Shown piece after piece: positions 44,679 to 55,010 of a stretch of DNA of 64,000 bases. Positions within the stretch are counted from its first letter, which is position 1, and each line of letters starts with the position of its first letter. Both the position numbers and the translations under genes were made by a program. The notes under the pieces are model-generated. The model searched no databases, was not told the origin of the DNA, and was given only the letters and a program-made list of their open reading frames with translations. The stretch is from JAGXFP01 sp039714535 (lineage in GTDB: Bacteria; Desulfobacterota; Desulfobulbia; Desulfobulbales; JAGXFP01): the NCBI GenBank assembly GCA_039714535.1, contig JBDLJC010000008.1, positions 20,459 to 84,458 on the forward strand. The letters are read 5' to 3'.

Positions 44679-45421
44679 GATTCGGTTACCTGTTTTGAGG
44701 TTCTGCCAAAACGTCTCTGCCGCTGTTGAAAATCGGTAAGGGCTGAAATGAAGTCTTTTTCACGAAAATCCGGCCATAGGGTGTCGGTGATATAGATCTC
44801 TGCGTATGATAACTGCCAGAGCAAAAAATTGCTTAGTCTTGATTCGCCGCCGGTTCTGATCAGTAAGTCGGGATCAGGTTGACCGGCTGTGTCCAGATGG
44901 GCGGAGACCAGGGCATCGTCAATCTCTTCCGGCTTAATTAGTCCCTGGCGACAGTCATCACCAATTTGCCGGACGGCCCGGACGATCTCGTCCCTGCCGC
45001 CGTAACTGAGGGCCAGATTGAGAGTAAGGCCGTCGTTATTGATGGTTTGGGCAATGGCGTTGTCCAGAACCTCGCGAACCTCATTGGGCAATCGGTCCTT
45101 CTGGCCCAAACATTTCAGGGAGACATTGTTGGCGGTTATGGTTTTAAGTTCGCTTTGGAGAAAGGTCTTGAGGAGTGCCATCAGGGCTTGAACTTCAAGG
45201 GGGGGGCGGTTCCAGTTCTCGGTTGAGAAGGCGTACAGGGTAAGGAATTTAACGCCTAGTTCGGCAGCGGTGCGGACAATGTCCTGCACAGATTCAACCC
45301 CGTGCTTGTGACCGACCGGCCTGGGCAGGCTGCGGTTCTGAGCCCATCTGCCGTTGCCATCCATGATGATCGCCACATGGGTCGGGATGTTATCGGGGTC
45401 CAGTTCTGTTGTCTCTGTCAT
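44675..45421 (-). CDS. uppS: undecaprenyl diphosphate synthase
   Basis: The 248-residue protein has IIMDGNGRWAQNR (catalytic Asp), GHKHGVESV, TLYAFSTENW and the C-terminal RTGGESRLSNFLLWQLSYAE. It makes the C55 carrier lipid for cell wall and surface glycans. Its place between frr and cdsA is the usual one. Confidence 0.96.
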   Translation of the reverse strand: MTETTELDPDNIPTHVAIIMDGNGRWAQNRSLPRPVGHKHGVESVQDIVRTAAELGVKFLTLYAFSTENWNRPPLEVQALMALLKTFLQSELKTITANNVSLKCLGQKDRLPNEVREVLDNAIAQTINNDGLTLNLALSYGGRDEIVRAVRQIGDDCRQGLIKPEEIDDALVSAHLDTAGQPDPDLLIRTGGESRLSNFLLWQLSYAEIYITDTLWPDFREKDFISALTDFQQRQRRFGRTSKQVTES

Positions 45422-45497
45422 AGGCTGGTCAGCGGGGCGGATGTTGAGCCTTTGGTTGAGTAATGATAATATTCAAGCACCGCAGAGAAGGCCGGGA

Positions 45498-46052
45498 TCA
45501 GACTTCCATAACCTCTTTCTCTTTTGCGGCCATCAGTTCATCGAGTGTTTTGATGAACTTGTCGGTTTCTTTCTGGGCATCATCCTGAAGACGGAATAAG
45601 TCATCCTCGGAGATCTCTTTATCGTTTTTCTGCTTCTTAAAGGTGTCAATGGCTTCTCGTCGGGAATTCCGGATAGCAACCCGGTAGTCCTCGGTGATCT
45701 TCTTGACCTTTTTGACCAGTTCTTTGCGACGCTCTTCGGTCAGCTGCGGGATGGAGATGCGGAGAAGCTTGCCGTCATTAACGGGATTAAGGCCGAGGTC
45801 CGATTTCTGGATGGCCTTTTCAATGGCGCCAAGTAATTGGGTGTCCCAGGCCTGAATCTGGATCAAACGACTTTCCGGGATGGTGAGAGTGGCGACTTGA
45901 TTGATCGGCATCGGTGAGCCATAGGCATCAACCCTGATGCCGTCCACTAGGGAAACAGAGGCCCGGCCGGTCCGAACTTTAGACAGTTCCCGTTTGTAAG
46001 CATCGGTGCTGCTTTCCATCTTTTCGGTCATTGCAGTGATTATTTCACTCAT
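45498..46052 (-). CDS. frr: ribosome recycling factor
   Basis: The 184-residue protein has the RRF pattern: [34 protein letters not shown] and [15 protein letters not shown]. It splits post-termination ribosomes with EF-G. It overlaps pyrH by eight bases. Confidence 0.97.
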   Translation of the reverse strand: MSEIITAMTEKMESSTDAYKRELSKVRTGRASVSLVDGIRVDAYGSPMPINQVATLTIPESRLIQIQAWDTQLLGAIEKAIQKSDLGLNPVNDGKLLRISIPQLTEERRKELVKKVKKITEDYRVAIRNSRREAIDTFKKQKNDKEISEDDLFRLQDDAQKETDKFIKTLDELMAAKEKEVMEV

Positions 46053-46773
46053 TCTCTTCTCCCCTGATGATTGTTCCGCTATTCTCTCCGCAGATCGCCT
46101 TACTGATATTGCCGGGTTTATTCATATCGAAGACCAGAATGGTTTTATTATTATCCCGGGCCAGAGAAATAGCGGCTGAATCCATGACTCGCAGTCTTCG
46201 TTTAAGAACTTCGGTGTAAGTAAGCTCATCAAACTTGACCGCATCTTTATGAACCAGTGGGTCTTTGTCATAGACGCCGTCAACCCGGGTTGCCTTACAG
46301 ATTACATCTGCTTCGATTTCAAGGCCCCGCAGCACGGCGGCGGTGTCGGTGGTGAAATAAGGATTGCCGGTTCCGGCTGCGAAAATCACCGCCCGGCCCT
46401 TTTCAAGATGGCTGACGGCGGTAAGTTTTGCATAGGGTTCACAGACGGTCAGCATGGGGATGGCTGACAGCACCCGGCAGGAGACGTCATTCTTCTCCAG
46501 AGCGTCCTTCATGGCCAGGCTGTTGATGACCGTGGCCAGCATGCCCATGTTGTCGGCGGCGGCCCTGTCCATCCCAGCAGAGGCCCCGGCTACTCCACGG
46601 AAAATATTGCCGGCGCCGATTACCAGGCTGATTTGGACTCCGAGACTAAGCAAATCCTTGATCTCGTCGGCCACATAGTCCAGCATTTCCGGGTGGATGC
46701 CGTAATCGGCTTTGCCCATCAGGGCCTCACCGCTTATTTTCAGAAGAACTCTTTTGTATGCGCTGTCAGTCAA
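46045..46773 (-). CDS. pyrH: uridylate kinase
   Basis: The 242-residue protein starts [14 protein letters not shown] and has [25 protein letters not shown] and [16 protein letters not shown]. It makes UDP from UMP. Order rpsB-tsf-pyrH-frr is the classic one. Confidence 0.97.
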   Translation of the reverse strand: MTDSAYKRVLLKISGEALMGKADYGIHPEMLDYVADEIKDLLSLGVQISLVIGAGNIFRGVAGASAGMDRAAADNMGMLATVINSLAMKDALEKNDVSCRVLSAIPMLTVCEPYAKLTAVSHLEKGRAVIFAAGTGNPYFTTDTAAVLRGLEIEADVICKATRVDGVYDKDPLVHKDAVKFDELTYTEVLKRRLRVMDSAAISLARDNNKTILVFDMNKPGNISKAICGENSGTIIRGEENE

Positions 46774-46858
46774 TTCGTTACCATTTAATATTTCGATGAT
46801 CTCTTAAAAAGTACCCAAAGGGCACAGCAATATCAGAAAGGCTAAGCAGCTAATTTGC

Positions 46859-47452
46859 TCAGGTGCCCACTTGAAAACGGGCAAATCTCTTAATGGAGAT
46901 GTTCTCGCCGATTTTAGCGATAATTTCGTTTAAGAGGTCTTGAATTGTGAGATCAGGATTCTTGACGAATTTCTGCTCCATGAGGGATACTTCTGAGAAA
47001 TATTTGTCAATCTTGCCGCCGACAATCTTATCGACGATGTTTTCCGGCTTGCCGGATTCAAGGGCCTGGTTTTTGAAAATCTCGGTTTCACGGGCGATGA
47101 GATCGGCGGGAATCTCCTCACGTTTGGTGGCAATTGGGCTGCTGGCCGCAATGTGCATGGCGATGTCTTTGGCGAATTCCACGAACATATCTGACTTGGC
47201 CACGAAGTCTGTTTCACAGCCAATTTCAACCATAACACCCAATTTGCCGGCGCCATGGATATAAGTCTCAATTACACCTTCGCTGGTGGCCCGGTCGGCT
47301 CGTTTCAAGGCCACGGCCAGTCCTTTCTGGCGTAGAAAGTCCACGGATTTTTCCATGTCGCCATTGTTGTCGACCAAGGCTTTTTTGCAATCCATCATGC
47401 CCGCACTGGTTTTGTCACGGAGCTCTTTTACCATTTTGCTTGTTATATCCAC
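46859..47452 (-). CDS. tsf: elongation factor Ts
   Basis: The 197-residue protein has the UBA-like start MVKELRDKTSAGMMDCKKAL and GLAVALKRADRATSEG, then VEIGCETDFVAKSD. It is a short form with one core repeat, as in many non-enteric bacteria (E. coli has 283). It exchanges nucleotide on EF-Tu. Confidence 0.96.
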   Translation of the reverse strand: MDITSKMVKELRDKTSAGMMDCKKALVDNNGDMEKSVDFLRQKGLAVALKRADRATSEGVIETYIHGAGKLGVMVEIGCETDFVAKSDMFVEFAKDIAMHIAASSPIATKREEIPADLIARETEIFKNQALESGKPENIVDKIVGGKIDKYFSEVSLMEQKFVKNPDLTIQDLLNEIIAKIGENISIKRFARFQVGT

Positions 47453-47563
47453 AACCGTACTCCTGGAATTTTGTAACAGTTTTAAATGAAATTACCAGCC
47501 GTCTGCCTGTTCGGATTAACAAAGAGATAGGCGACCGGTATCGGTACAGGTTCTTGTCTTACC

Positions 47564-48592
47564 CTACTCTTTTTCTGCTGCTTTTTCGTCCTTGGCCTCG
47601 GCTGCCGGTTTGGCTTTAGCTTTTGCTGCTGGTTTAGCTTTAGCTTTGGCTGCTGGTTTAGCTTTAGCTTTGGCTGCTGGCTTGGCCTCGGCTGCCGGTT
47701 TGGCCTCGGCTGCCGGTTTGGCTTTAGCTTTTGCAGCTGGTTTGGCCTTGGCTTTGGCAACTGGTTTGGCCTTGGCTGCTGGCTTGGCTTTAGCTTTGGC
47801 TACTGGTTTGGCCTCTTTTTTGCCGGTATCGGCAGCTTCAGCTGCTGACTCAGCGGCGGCAACTGCCACGGGGACAACTTCGTCCTCACCTGAATCTTTT
47901 TTGGTGTGCTGTTGTTCTTTCCCAGCCAGAACGGCATCGGCCAATCTCGATGTAACCAGTTTGATGGCCTTGATGGCGTCATCGTTACCGGGGATCGGGT
48001 AGGCGATTCCGTCAGGATCGCAATTGGTGTCTGCGATGGCAACTACTGGAATGCCAAGGCGGTTTGCTTCGACAATGGCAATATTTTCGCGCTTGGGGTC
48101 AACAATGAACATTACACTGGGCAGATCCTTCATCTTTTCGATGCCGCCAAGGTTGCGCTCGAGTTTTACGACCTCTTTTTCCATCAGCAGTTTTTCTTTT
48201 TTCTTGTACTGGTCAATGGAACCATCTTCCTGCATGGCTTTGATTTTTTTGAGCCGATCAATAGATTTGCGTATGGTCTGGAAGTTGGTCAACATGCCGC
48301 CCAACCAGCGGTTGGTAACGTAAAACATACCACAGCGCTCGGCTTCTTCCTTGATGATTTCCTGGGCCTGTCTCTTGGTGCCGACGAACATAACGGTGCC
48401 GCCCTTGGCAACGGATTTGACCATGTAATCGCAGGCCGCGTTGAAGAGGGGCAGGGTCTTGTCGAGGTTAATAATGTAAATCTTGCTGCGGGCCCCGTAG
48501 ATATAGGGTTTCATTTTGGGGTTCCAGCGTTGGGTCTGGTGACCGAAATGCATGCCTGACTCCAACATTTCCTTCATTTCAACATGTGACAT
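47564..48592 (-). CDS. rpsB: ribosomal protein S2 with Ala/Lys/Pro-rich C-terminal tail
   Basis: Residues 1-230 are standard S2: [51 protein letters not shown] and [26 protein letters not shown] [11 protein letters not shown]. After about residue 250 the protein continues with an acidic linker and some 80 residues of AKAKPAA repeats, giving 342 in all against the usual 240-260. The tail is basic and likely disordered. The repeat is also clear at the DNA level (47580-47810). Confidence 0.95.
   Translation of the reverse strand: MSHVEMKEMLESGMHFGHQTQRWNPKMKPYIYGARSKIYIINLDKTLPLFNAACDYMVKSVAKGGTVMFVGTKRQAQEIIKEEAERCGMFYVTNRWLGGMLTNFQTIRKSIDRLKKIKAMQEDGSIDQYKKKEKLLMEKEVVKLERNLGGIEKMKDLPSVMFIVDPKRENIAIVEANRLGIPVVAIADTNCDPDGIAYPIPGNDDAIKAIKLVTSRLADAVLAGKEQQHTKKDSGEDEVVPVAVAAAESAAEAADTGKKEAKPVAKAKAKPAAKAKPVAKAKAKPAAKAKAKPAAEAKPAAEAKPAAKAKAKPAAKAKAKPAAKAKAKPAAEAKDEKAAEKE
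47580..47810. repeat. tandem repeat in the rpsB tail
   Basis: Units of roughly 15-24 bases coding for AKAKPAA and AEAKPAA recur about ten times. Such a tract is prone to length change between strains. Confidence 0.85.
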
Positions 48593-48785
48593 TTTACTCT
48601 CCTTTTCTGGTTAATCCTCCATCCCTTTGCCCCGACCTGTTTTTACAGGCACCAGATGGGAAATAGTGGGATGTGCGTTTTACGACCTTGCTTCAAGGCC
48701 GCTCTTTCATACCTTGAAAAACAAGACCTTTTAACATTATGTCTGATCTTTTGCAAGGAACATGGTGAGGGGGAGATAAAAAAAC

Positions 48786-48813
48786 TTGACTGGACAGGAC
48801 AAATCAATAGAAT
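48786..48813 (+). promoter_or_regulatory. sigma70-type promoter for waaF-gmhB
   Basis: TTGACT (48786-48791) and TAGAAT (48808-48813) are 16 bases apart. The ATG of waaF follows about 46 bases after the -10 box. Confidence 0.5.
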
Positions 48814-48859
48814 GCCCTTTTTTCGTTGGCTTTGTCGTAACTATTTCACTTAGCAAATA

Positions 48860-49924
48860 ATGGAATATAACTGTATGTTTTTGCTTGATGTTAACCCCCA
48901 AAAACTCCTGATTCGTTCGACCAACTGGATCGGAGATGCCATCATGACGACTCCGGCGGTCCGGACTATTCGGCAAAATTTTCCCGATGCCCATATTGCA
49001 ATCCTTGCCTATCCCTGGGTGGCTGACATATTTCAAAACTGCCCCCATGTTGACGAGGTAATACTCTACAATAAGAAAAGCGAACATCGGGGGGTGAGGG
49101 GACTCTGGCGTCTGGGTCGGGAGTTGGCTGCCGCTAAGTTTGATGCGGCGATTCTCTTGCAGAATGCCTTTGCCGCCGCCTTGATCGCGGCCGTGGCCGG
49201 TATTCCAGTGCGGGCCGGATATATAAGAGATGGCCGGCGCTTATTGCTCACCCATCCTGTAAAGATCAGTTCGGAAGTGCGGAAATTGCATCAGGTCCAT
49301 TATTATCAGGGGCTTTGCCGTGAGTTGGGGCTGACGACCGGATCTGACCAGCTTTTTTTGCAATTGGCCCCTGAGGTTGATAGCTGGGCCCGGGAGTTTG
49401 TGGCGGATTTCACGGGGCGACCGATTATTGGCTTTAATCCAGGCGCCGCTTACGGACCAGCCAAGTGCTGGCCGGTAGAGCGCTACGGTAAGCTTGCCGC
49501 TGTCCTGGCCAAAGAACTGAACGCGGTGATTCCGGTGTTCGGGACTGCAGCCGATTCGACCACGGCGGCGGCCATCCAGAGCTTTGCCCCGGAAAATGTT
49601 ATTGATCTGGCCGGAAATACCTCTCTGGCCGAAGCCATGGCCCTGATTGGAGTTTGCGATTGTTTCGTTACCAATGATTCCGGCTTGATGCATGTGGCAG
49701 CAGCCCAGCGGACGCCGTTGGTGGCGATATTCGGTTCCACCGACCCGGTTGCCACCGGACCTTTTTCTGACCGGACCGTTATCATCCAAAAAAAGCTCGA
49801 CTGTCAGCCCTGTTTCAAGACCCATTGTAAATCTGACTTTCGCTGCATGAAAAATATCGAGGTTGAGGAAGTGGCCGGGACGGTCAGAGGTCTGCTTGCG
49901 GGAAAGGCGGAGGGAAAGGCATGA
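48860..49924 (+). CDS. waaF: ADP-heptose:LPS heptosyltransferase II
   Basis: The 354-residue GT9-family protein has LLIRSTNWIGDAIMTTPAVRT near the start, FNPGAAYGPAKCWPVERY and FVTNDSGLMHVAAAQRTPLVAIFGSTDP. It adds heptose to the LPS inner core. It is coupled to gmhB (ATGA). An ATG six codons in (48875) is an alternative start. This supports a heptose-containing LPS in the host. Confidence 0.92.
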   Translation: MEYNCMFLLDVNPQKLLIRSTNWIGDAIMTTPAVRTIRQNFPDAHIAILAYPWVADIFQNCPHVDEVILYNKKSEHRGVRGLWRLGRELAAAKFDAAILLQNAFAAALIAAVAGIPVRAGYIRDGRRLLLTHPVKISSEVRKLHQVHYYQGLCRELGLTTGSDQLFLQLAPEVDSWAREFVADFTGRPIIGFNPGAAYGPAKCWPVERYGKLAAVLAKELNAVIPVFGTAADSTTAAAIQSFAPENVIDLAGNTSLAEAMALIGVCDCFVTNDSGLMHVAAAQRTPLVAIFGSTDPVATGPFSDRTVIIQKKLDCQPCFKTHCKSDFRCMKNIEVEEVAGTVRGLLAGKAEGKA

Positions 49925-50505
49925 GCAAGAACGTGAAAAAACCGGCGGTGTTCCTTGACCGGGATGGAACAATCAACGAACAGATGGGTTATATAAACCA
50001 TCTCAGCCGTTTTGTTTTGCTACCTGGGATCGCGGCGGCCATCCGTTTGCTGAATGAGCGTGATATCCCGGTATTTGTCGTGACTAACCAGTCCGGCTTG
50101 GCCCGCGGCTATTTCCCCCCTTCATTGCTTGATAAAGTACATACGAAAATGACTGACCTGCTCGCAGCAGAGGGCGCCCACGTAGACGGGATCTATATCT
50201 GTCCTCATCATCCGGAGGCCAAGGAGGAAAAGTATCGTGAGGATTGCGACTGCCGCAAGCCCAAGCCGGGACTGTTTACCAGGGCGGCCCTTGAGCATAA
50301 TATTGATCTGGGTGCTTCCTATGTCGTTGGTGACCGTTGGTCGGATCTTAAGGCTGCTGATGTCTGTGGGGCGACCGGAATTTTGGTGCTGAGTGGTTAT
50401 GGCCGGGGGGACCGCGATTATATCGGGCCATCCCAGGAGATCCAGCCCGCCCATGTGGCCGAGGATCTTGTTGAGGCGGTTAGCTGGATAATATCTTCAC
50501 TATAA
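49921..50505 (+). CDS. gmhB: D-glycero-beta-D-manno-heptose 1,7-bisphosphate 7-phosphatase
   Basis: The 194-residue HAD phosphatase has FLDRDGTINEQMGY, VTNQSGLARGYF, and the zinc-site Cys/His set CPHHPE...CDCRKPKPGL, then GDRWSDLKAA. It dephosphorylates the heptose precursor of LPS. It overlaps waaF by four bases. Confidence 0.93.
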   Translation: MSKNVKKPAVFLDRDGTINEQMGYINHLSRFVLLPGIAAAIRLLNERDIPVFVVTNQSGLARGYFPPSLLDKVHTKMTDLLAAEGAHVDGIYICPHHPEAKEEKYREDCDCRKPKPGLFTRAALEHNIDLGASYVVGDRWSDLKAADVCGATGILVLSGYGRGDRDYIGPSQEIQPAHVAEDLVEAVSWIISSL

Positions 50506-50525
50506 ATGAAAAAATCCTGATCCGG

Positions 50526-50840
50526 TTAGTGTTTGCCCTTCTTTTTGCTTTGGAACAGGTAAATAAACTCGTTAGTTTTCAGCAGGCCATGTTGCTCTCT
50601 GACAATTTTCTCGATATAGGCGGGGTCATTGGTTAAATGATCGACTTCTTCCCTTAATTTCCGATTGTCCTCCCGCAGATCCCGATTGGTTGCTTCGAGT
50701 TGTTCCACCTCGTTTGATAACCGGGAATGTCTGATGGCGCCCCACGGTGAAAAGAGGGCCCAGGCTGAGAGCAGAAGGGCGGCCAGCCAGCCGGCCCTGA
50801 GTAGTTGTCTTGTCTTACGGTCAATATGTCTGGCTGGCAT
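50526..50840 (-). CDS. FtsB/DivIC-like septum protein
   Basis: The 104-residue protein has one N-terminal membrane segment (LLRAGWLAALLLSAWALF) and a coiled coil (about 40-75) with VEQLEATNRDLREDNRKL, then YIEKIVREQHGLLKTNE. This is the FtsB/DivIC layout. Such proteins link FtsL and FtsQ at the division site. It converges on gmhB. Confidence 0.85.
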   Translation of the reverse strand: MPARHIDRKTRQLLRAGWLAALLLSAWALFSPWGAIRHSRLSNEVEQLEATNRDLREDNRKLREEVDHLTNDPAYIEKIVREQHGLLKTNEFIYLFQSKKKGKH

Positions 50841-50955
50841 TGTCTGTCCGGTTTTTAGAGGTGGAAGAAAAACGGTTGAGCATTACGAGTGAGCTTGTTT
50901 TACCGTTATTCTCATAGCATAACGAGTTGTTTCCTGCAATCATGGGGACGGAATT

Positions 50956-51390
50956 ATGGCAGTTGCAAACAGTGGAAAAGACCAGCGCCCGGTCTATCTG
51001 GTCAGTGCCTGCCTCCTTGGTTTAACAACCCGTTATGACGGTCTGACAAAACCTTCCACGGTCTGCAAAAATGCACTGCAAGGGGCAATCTGGATCCCGG
51101 TTTGCCCAGAACAACTTGGCGGCTTGCCGACCCCGCGAACTCCGGCCGATCTGGTTGGCGGCCAGGGGGGCGAGGTATTGGCTGGTAAGGCCAGGGTTAT
51201 AACCAGAAGCGGAGAGGATGTTGCCGAACAGTTTATTAGGGGTGCTCGGCAGGTTTTGAAGATAGCCTTGGAACAGCAGGTTGCCGGGGCTTTTCTGAAA
51301 AGCGGTAGTCCCTCCTGCGGTGCTGGTGAGGTGCTTGGCGTGACGGCGGCTCTTCTCAAGAGTAACGGTATTCCGCTGCGGGAATTTTAA
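50956..51390 (+). CDS. DUF523 family protein
   Basis: The 144-residue protein starts VYLVSACLLGLTTRYDG and has VCPEQLGGLPTPR and AFLKSGSPSCGAG. The conserved Cys residues (SACLLG, CPE, PSCG) are typical of DUF523. Function is unknown; the Cys pattern suggests metal or thiol chemistry. Confidence 0.9.
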   Translation: MAVANSGKDQRPVYLVSACLLGLTTRYDGLTKPSTVCKNALQGAIWIPVCPEQLGGLPTPRTPADLVGGQGGEVLAGKARVITRSGEDVAEQFIRGARQVLKIALEQQVAGAFLKSGSPSCGAGEVLGVTAALLKSNGIPLREF

Positions 51391-51551
51391 CGTCAGCCTT
51401 ATTTTAAGAAGGGTAGGGCTGATACTGCGGTTCTGGTTGGCAGGGGAATGAAAAACAAGAATGCCCCTCGCAATAATTGGCTCAGGGCATCCTTGTTCAA
51501 CTGTTAACCAGGGTATAAATGCCCCCCCAAGGCTTAGCTTAATTCTTGAGA

Positions 51552-51779
51552 TCAGCTGCAACCGCAGCAACCACCCCCTGGTTTGTCGCATTTATCATCT
51601 TTGCAGGTCGAGATTCCCAGGATAGCGTAAGCAGGGCACCAGCCGATCAGGCCGGTAAGCAATGGAATTAGTCCCAGATATGCCCATGGGCTCTGGGGAC
51701 CAATAAAAGCCAGGGAGAGGATGCCGGCCCCAACAACGATTCTGATAATTCTTTCAGCCAAGCAAGCATTGTTTTTCAC
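51552..51779 (-). CDS. DUF2892 membrane protein
   Basis: The 75-residue protein has two membrane segments with ERIIRIVVGAGIL and GLIPLLTGLIGWCPAYAILGIST, the DUF2892 signature, and a Cys-rich tail (CKDDKCDKP, GGCCGCS). The tail may bind metal. In other bacteria the domain is often attached to rhodaneses. Confidence 0.88.
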   Translation of the reverse strand: MKNNACLAERIIRIVVGAGILSLAFIGPQSPWAYLGLIPLLTGLIGWCPAYAILGISTCKDDKCDKPGGGCCGCS

Positions 51780-52577
51780 GATTTAACCTCCAAGTTTAAA
51801 TCTTTGATTAATTATTAAATGCGGCTTACGTTTGTTGTGAATCTAACATAAGCATGAAATCATTGTCTGGCTGTAAAAAATATTGCCTCCGGTCAGCAGT
51901 GGCAGCCCATAAGCAATGGCAGTTGCCCCTGTCAGGGACGTCTGTCAATGGGTATCAGTACCTGTGGAAAGCTGGTCTCCAACTCTAAAGTTAACGTGAA
52001 GTTTCATTTTGATATTTTATGCAGAATGACCGAGATAACCTGTCTGCCGACCCTCTAACCCCAAACTTGGGAGATAGATAGAGAAATCGCACCAGCACCC
52101 AAGGAGCGAGCGTGCTCGCGGGTCAGATTGATTGATTTGATAATACGATTTTAGTCTCATTGGTTTTGTGGAGGTAGAGCGATAAGAGGATCGGGTACAT
52201 AAATATTTCCAAAATTTTGAATATCTAACGACTCGATCATTGTTAAACTCAGTTTTGTTTATTGTATTGGTAGGATATGTTTTCGCGCATCACAATGTAA
52301 TTGTATGGAATTTCACAATTGCTCGAAAATTACTGCAATTTATTGATAGCAAGATACCATTTCTGATCTTCCCGGCAAGTCTTAACCGATGATCTTGCAT
52401 AATATGATACATAGGTACTGTTGTACGGAATCTCGTATAACTATGATGCAAAGATATTTTGTCGCTTAACGAAAAAGATGCAAGTGTGTCAAGCAGGGAT
52501 TGCCGATTGCCGGATACATCATCGGTATGGTCATCTTTATGATGTGTGTGACTGCTCTTTTGTGCCCTTGCAACCGG
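51780..52577. other. 798-base intergenic stretch, no gene seen
   Basis: It has A/T-rich parts and scattered short inverted repeats, for example around GCGAGCGTGCTCGC near 52110. I find no coding frame of note. Confidence 0.5.
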
Positions 52578-55010
52578 TTATTCCAATCCCCGCTCGAAAT
52601 TGAAGGCAGTGGTCCCCTGAAGATTTTCTCCATTGGCCAGAGCGTTTAGGACTGCCCGTCCCTTTACTGAAAATGGTCCGCAATGGGCAAGATCAATATG
52701 CAGCCTGTTGCAACCCGATGCCTGTAGCTCAGTCAGGTGCTCCAATAGGGAAAAATCTGCGGAGCCGGTCAGGACGGTGAGCCCGTGGTCGGTGGTGAGC
52801 TGGAGGCTGTCGCCCTTGTCTGAAAAAAGACGGCTGCCGGATTTGATGCCCCGGAGCGGAATTCTGGAGGTCATTAACGGGATAGGTGTGTAAATGGTCT
52901 GGCAGATCGGTATTGTGGTTTTTCGGGCCATTAATTCCCCAAGGTTCTGTCGGTCATTTTCGATTGGCAGGGTTATCTCGTTAATGCCCAGTTCCTGCCA
53001 AGCTCGGATTGTTTCGCTGTTCATGCTGTAAAGTTGGCTGCCGGCTATAAGTTTGGCAGCCGTTGCCTTGTCAAACAGAAGGAAGTGGCCGATATTGTTG
53101 AGCCGGAATGAGCTGAAGCCCTGACTGAGCAGTTGCTTTACCGCACTTTTAAATTGCGGCCAGTCGTCCGGGAAGATAATTGCCGGGATGTCCCAGATGA
53201 TTTCTTGCCGGTGGCTGGCGGTAGTCCTGGATAATTTGCTCTGGTTGCGGACGTTCTCTGGAGTTAGTGGTACGGCAACCCGGTTGACCAGGGGGGTGTC
53301 CAGCACCTTGATATCTCGGATAGCGGCCACCGTTGCCGTAAGATGGCGGTCGGCGACAGCTTGACAGGTTGTTTTTGGCAGCAGGGTGGCCATGACCTCC
53401 TGATGTTGCTGGTGCCGCTTGCGTTTTTCTGTCTTGACAATCTCTGTTGCCAGCTGTTGGAAAAAATCCCGGCGAATCTCATTAAGCTTGCTGGTTGGGA
53501 TGAAGATATCCGGCAGGTTGGGCGCCGTCAGCTTCTTGAGAATAAAAGGGTAGGTGCTGGTTTTCGCAAAAATCCGGGAAAGGAGGGTCTCATCAAGAGG
53601 CCGGTCTTTGGCCGGGGAGGTTTTCGGGGTGTAACTTCTTTCAAGCTTTATTCCGCTTACCTCGCCGTAAATGGTCAGCCGATCCGGGCTGAGGGCAATT
53701 TTCAGATAAAGGGCTGGGTGGGGTAGTTGCACTCTGGCTAATTTCTGGCGGCAGGCGGCTTCGCTTGCTGAAAATGACTGTTCGGCTGCCACTTTGTAAA
53801 CAGCGTCTCCGGGGCTGATCTTTTCCGCCGCCTGGGTTTCGATGGTGACTGTGGCTCCGGCAACAGCTGCTTTGACTTTTTTCTGGTTAATCTTCATGCT
53901 GATCACGGTAAGACCGGCCCCGGTCTGGTCGTTTTGCGGCATAACTTTCAGGCGGTCGCCGATGTGTAGTTTGCCTTCAAGTGTGACGAAGATTGTTTTG
54001 CCGCGAATTGTCTTGATCAGGCCGAGATATTGGCCGATGGTCCCTTGTCGGGCCGGAGCGGCAATTGCCGTTGGCAGCTGGCCGGTGAGAAAGCCGGTGG
54101 TTGATTTGCGCCCGAAGGAGAGTTCCAGTTGTTGCTTGGCTCGGGTCAACACCTGACGCCGCTCTCTGGCCGGTCCATCCAGAACCATCCGGTAGGCGGT
54201 GACCACCCGGCCCACGTATTCCGCGCTCTTCATCCTTCCTTCGATCTTGAAAGTTGTTATCCCTGCTTCGATCAATTGGGGGAGATGGTCAATGGCGCAA
54301 AGGTCACTGGTGGAAAAGTAATAGCCTGGTTTGTCCCGATAATTGTAACGACGGCGACAGGGCTGGGCGCAGCGGCCTCGATTGCCGCTTTTGCCGGTGA
54401 TGGAGGAAGAAAAAAGGCATTGACCGGATATCGAGAAACAGAGGGCGCCGTGGACAAAATGCTCTAGCTCAATGTTGGTCTGTCGGTTGATGAGGCTGAT
54501 TTCCGCCAGGGAAAGCTCCCGGGCCAAGACCACCCGCTTAAAGCCCATCCCGGCCAGCATATTGACTCCGGCAGCATTGTGGACCGTCATCTGGGTAGAG
54601 GCGTGCAGGTAAAGGTCGGGAAAGTGGTTCCTTACCAGCCGCCATAAGGAAAGGTCCTGGACGATGATGCCATCTATCCCGGCGTATTGAAGTTGGCCAA
54701 GGGTCTCGATCAGCAGGGGGATTTCCGCTTCTTTGATTAAGGTGTTGAGGGCAACGTATATTTTTTTGCCATGCTGATGGGCATAGCTTGCCATTGCGGT
54801 AAGGTCGGATAGCGAAAAATTCTTCGCTTTGGCCCTGGCCGAGAAGTTTTCTAAACCGCAGTAAACTGCATCAGCCCCTGCCTCCAGAGCGGCAAAGAAG
54901 GCGGCAAGTCCTCCGGCTGGAGCAAGAAGTTCCGGCTTTTTAAGTTGTCTTGACGGTTTTGCCGACTTTCTAGACGTGGTGGTATTAGAGTTTCGAGTAG
55001 CTCTCTTCAT
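52578..55010 (-). CDS. U32-family protein (RlhA/YegQ type)
   Basis: The 810-residue protein has a basic start, then KKPELLAPAGGLAAFFAALEAGADAVYCGL and the family signature ELEHFVHGALCFSISGQC with RGRCAQPCRRRY. This is the U32 Fe-S cluster Cys set; members are now linked to hydroxylation of RNA (RlhA on 23S rRNA, TrhP on tRNA). A second half with collagenase-associated domain and a further barrel is present. The exact RNA target is not clear from sequence. Confidence 0.88.
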   Translation of the reverse strand: MKRATRNSNTTTSRKSAKPSRQLKKPELLAPAGGLAAFFAALEAGADAVYCGLENFSARAKAKNFSLSDLTAMASYAHQHGKKIYVALNTLIKEAEIPLLIETLGQLQYAGIDGIIVQDLSLWRLVRNHFPDLYLHASTQMTVHNAAGVNMLAGMGFKRVVLARELSLAEISLINRQTNIELEHFVHGALCFSISGQCLFSSSITGKSGNRGRCAQPCRRRYNYRDKPGYYFSTSDLCAIDHLPQLIEAGITTFKIEGRMKSAEYVGRVVTAYRMVLDGPARERRQVLTRAKQQLELSFGRKSTTGFLTGQLPTAIAAPARQGTIGQYLGLIKTIRGKTIFVTLEGKLHIGDRLKVMPQNDQTGAGLTVISMKINQKKVKAAVAGATVTIETQAAEKISPGDAVYKVAAEQSFSASEAACRQKLARVQLPHPALYLKIALSPDRLTIYGEVSGIKLERSYTPKTSPAKDRPLDETLLSRIFAKTSTYPFILKKLTAPNLPDIFIPTSKLNEIRRDFFQQLATEIVKTEKRKRHQQHQEVMATLLPKTTCQAVADRHLTATVAAIRDIKVLDTPLVNRVAVPLTPENVRNQSKLSRTTASHRQEIIWDIPAIIFPDDWPQFKSAVKQLLSQGFSSFRLNNIGHFLLFDKATAAKLIAGSQLYSMNSETIRAWQELGINEITLPIENDRQNLGELMARKTTIPICQTIYTPIPLMTSRIPLRGIKSGSRLFSDKGDSLQLTTDHGLTVLTGSADFSLLEHLTELQASGCNRLHIDLAHCGPFSVKGRAVLNALANGENLQGTTAFNFERGLE

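Noticed and set aside
47592..48002. Ala/Leu-rich plus-strand frame opposite rpsB
   Set aside because: It is the antisense of the AKAKPAA repeat tail and has no independent support.
52421..52603. 60-codon plus-strand frame before the U32 gene end
   Set aside because: No family features and it runs into the oppositely coded U32 gene.
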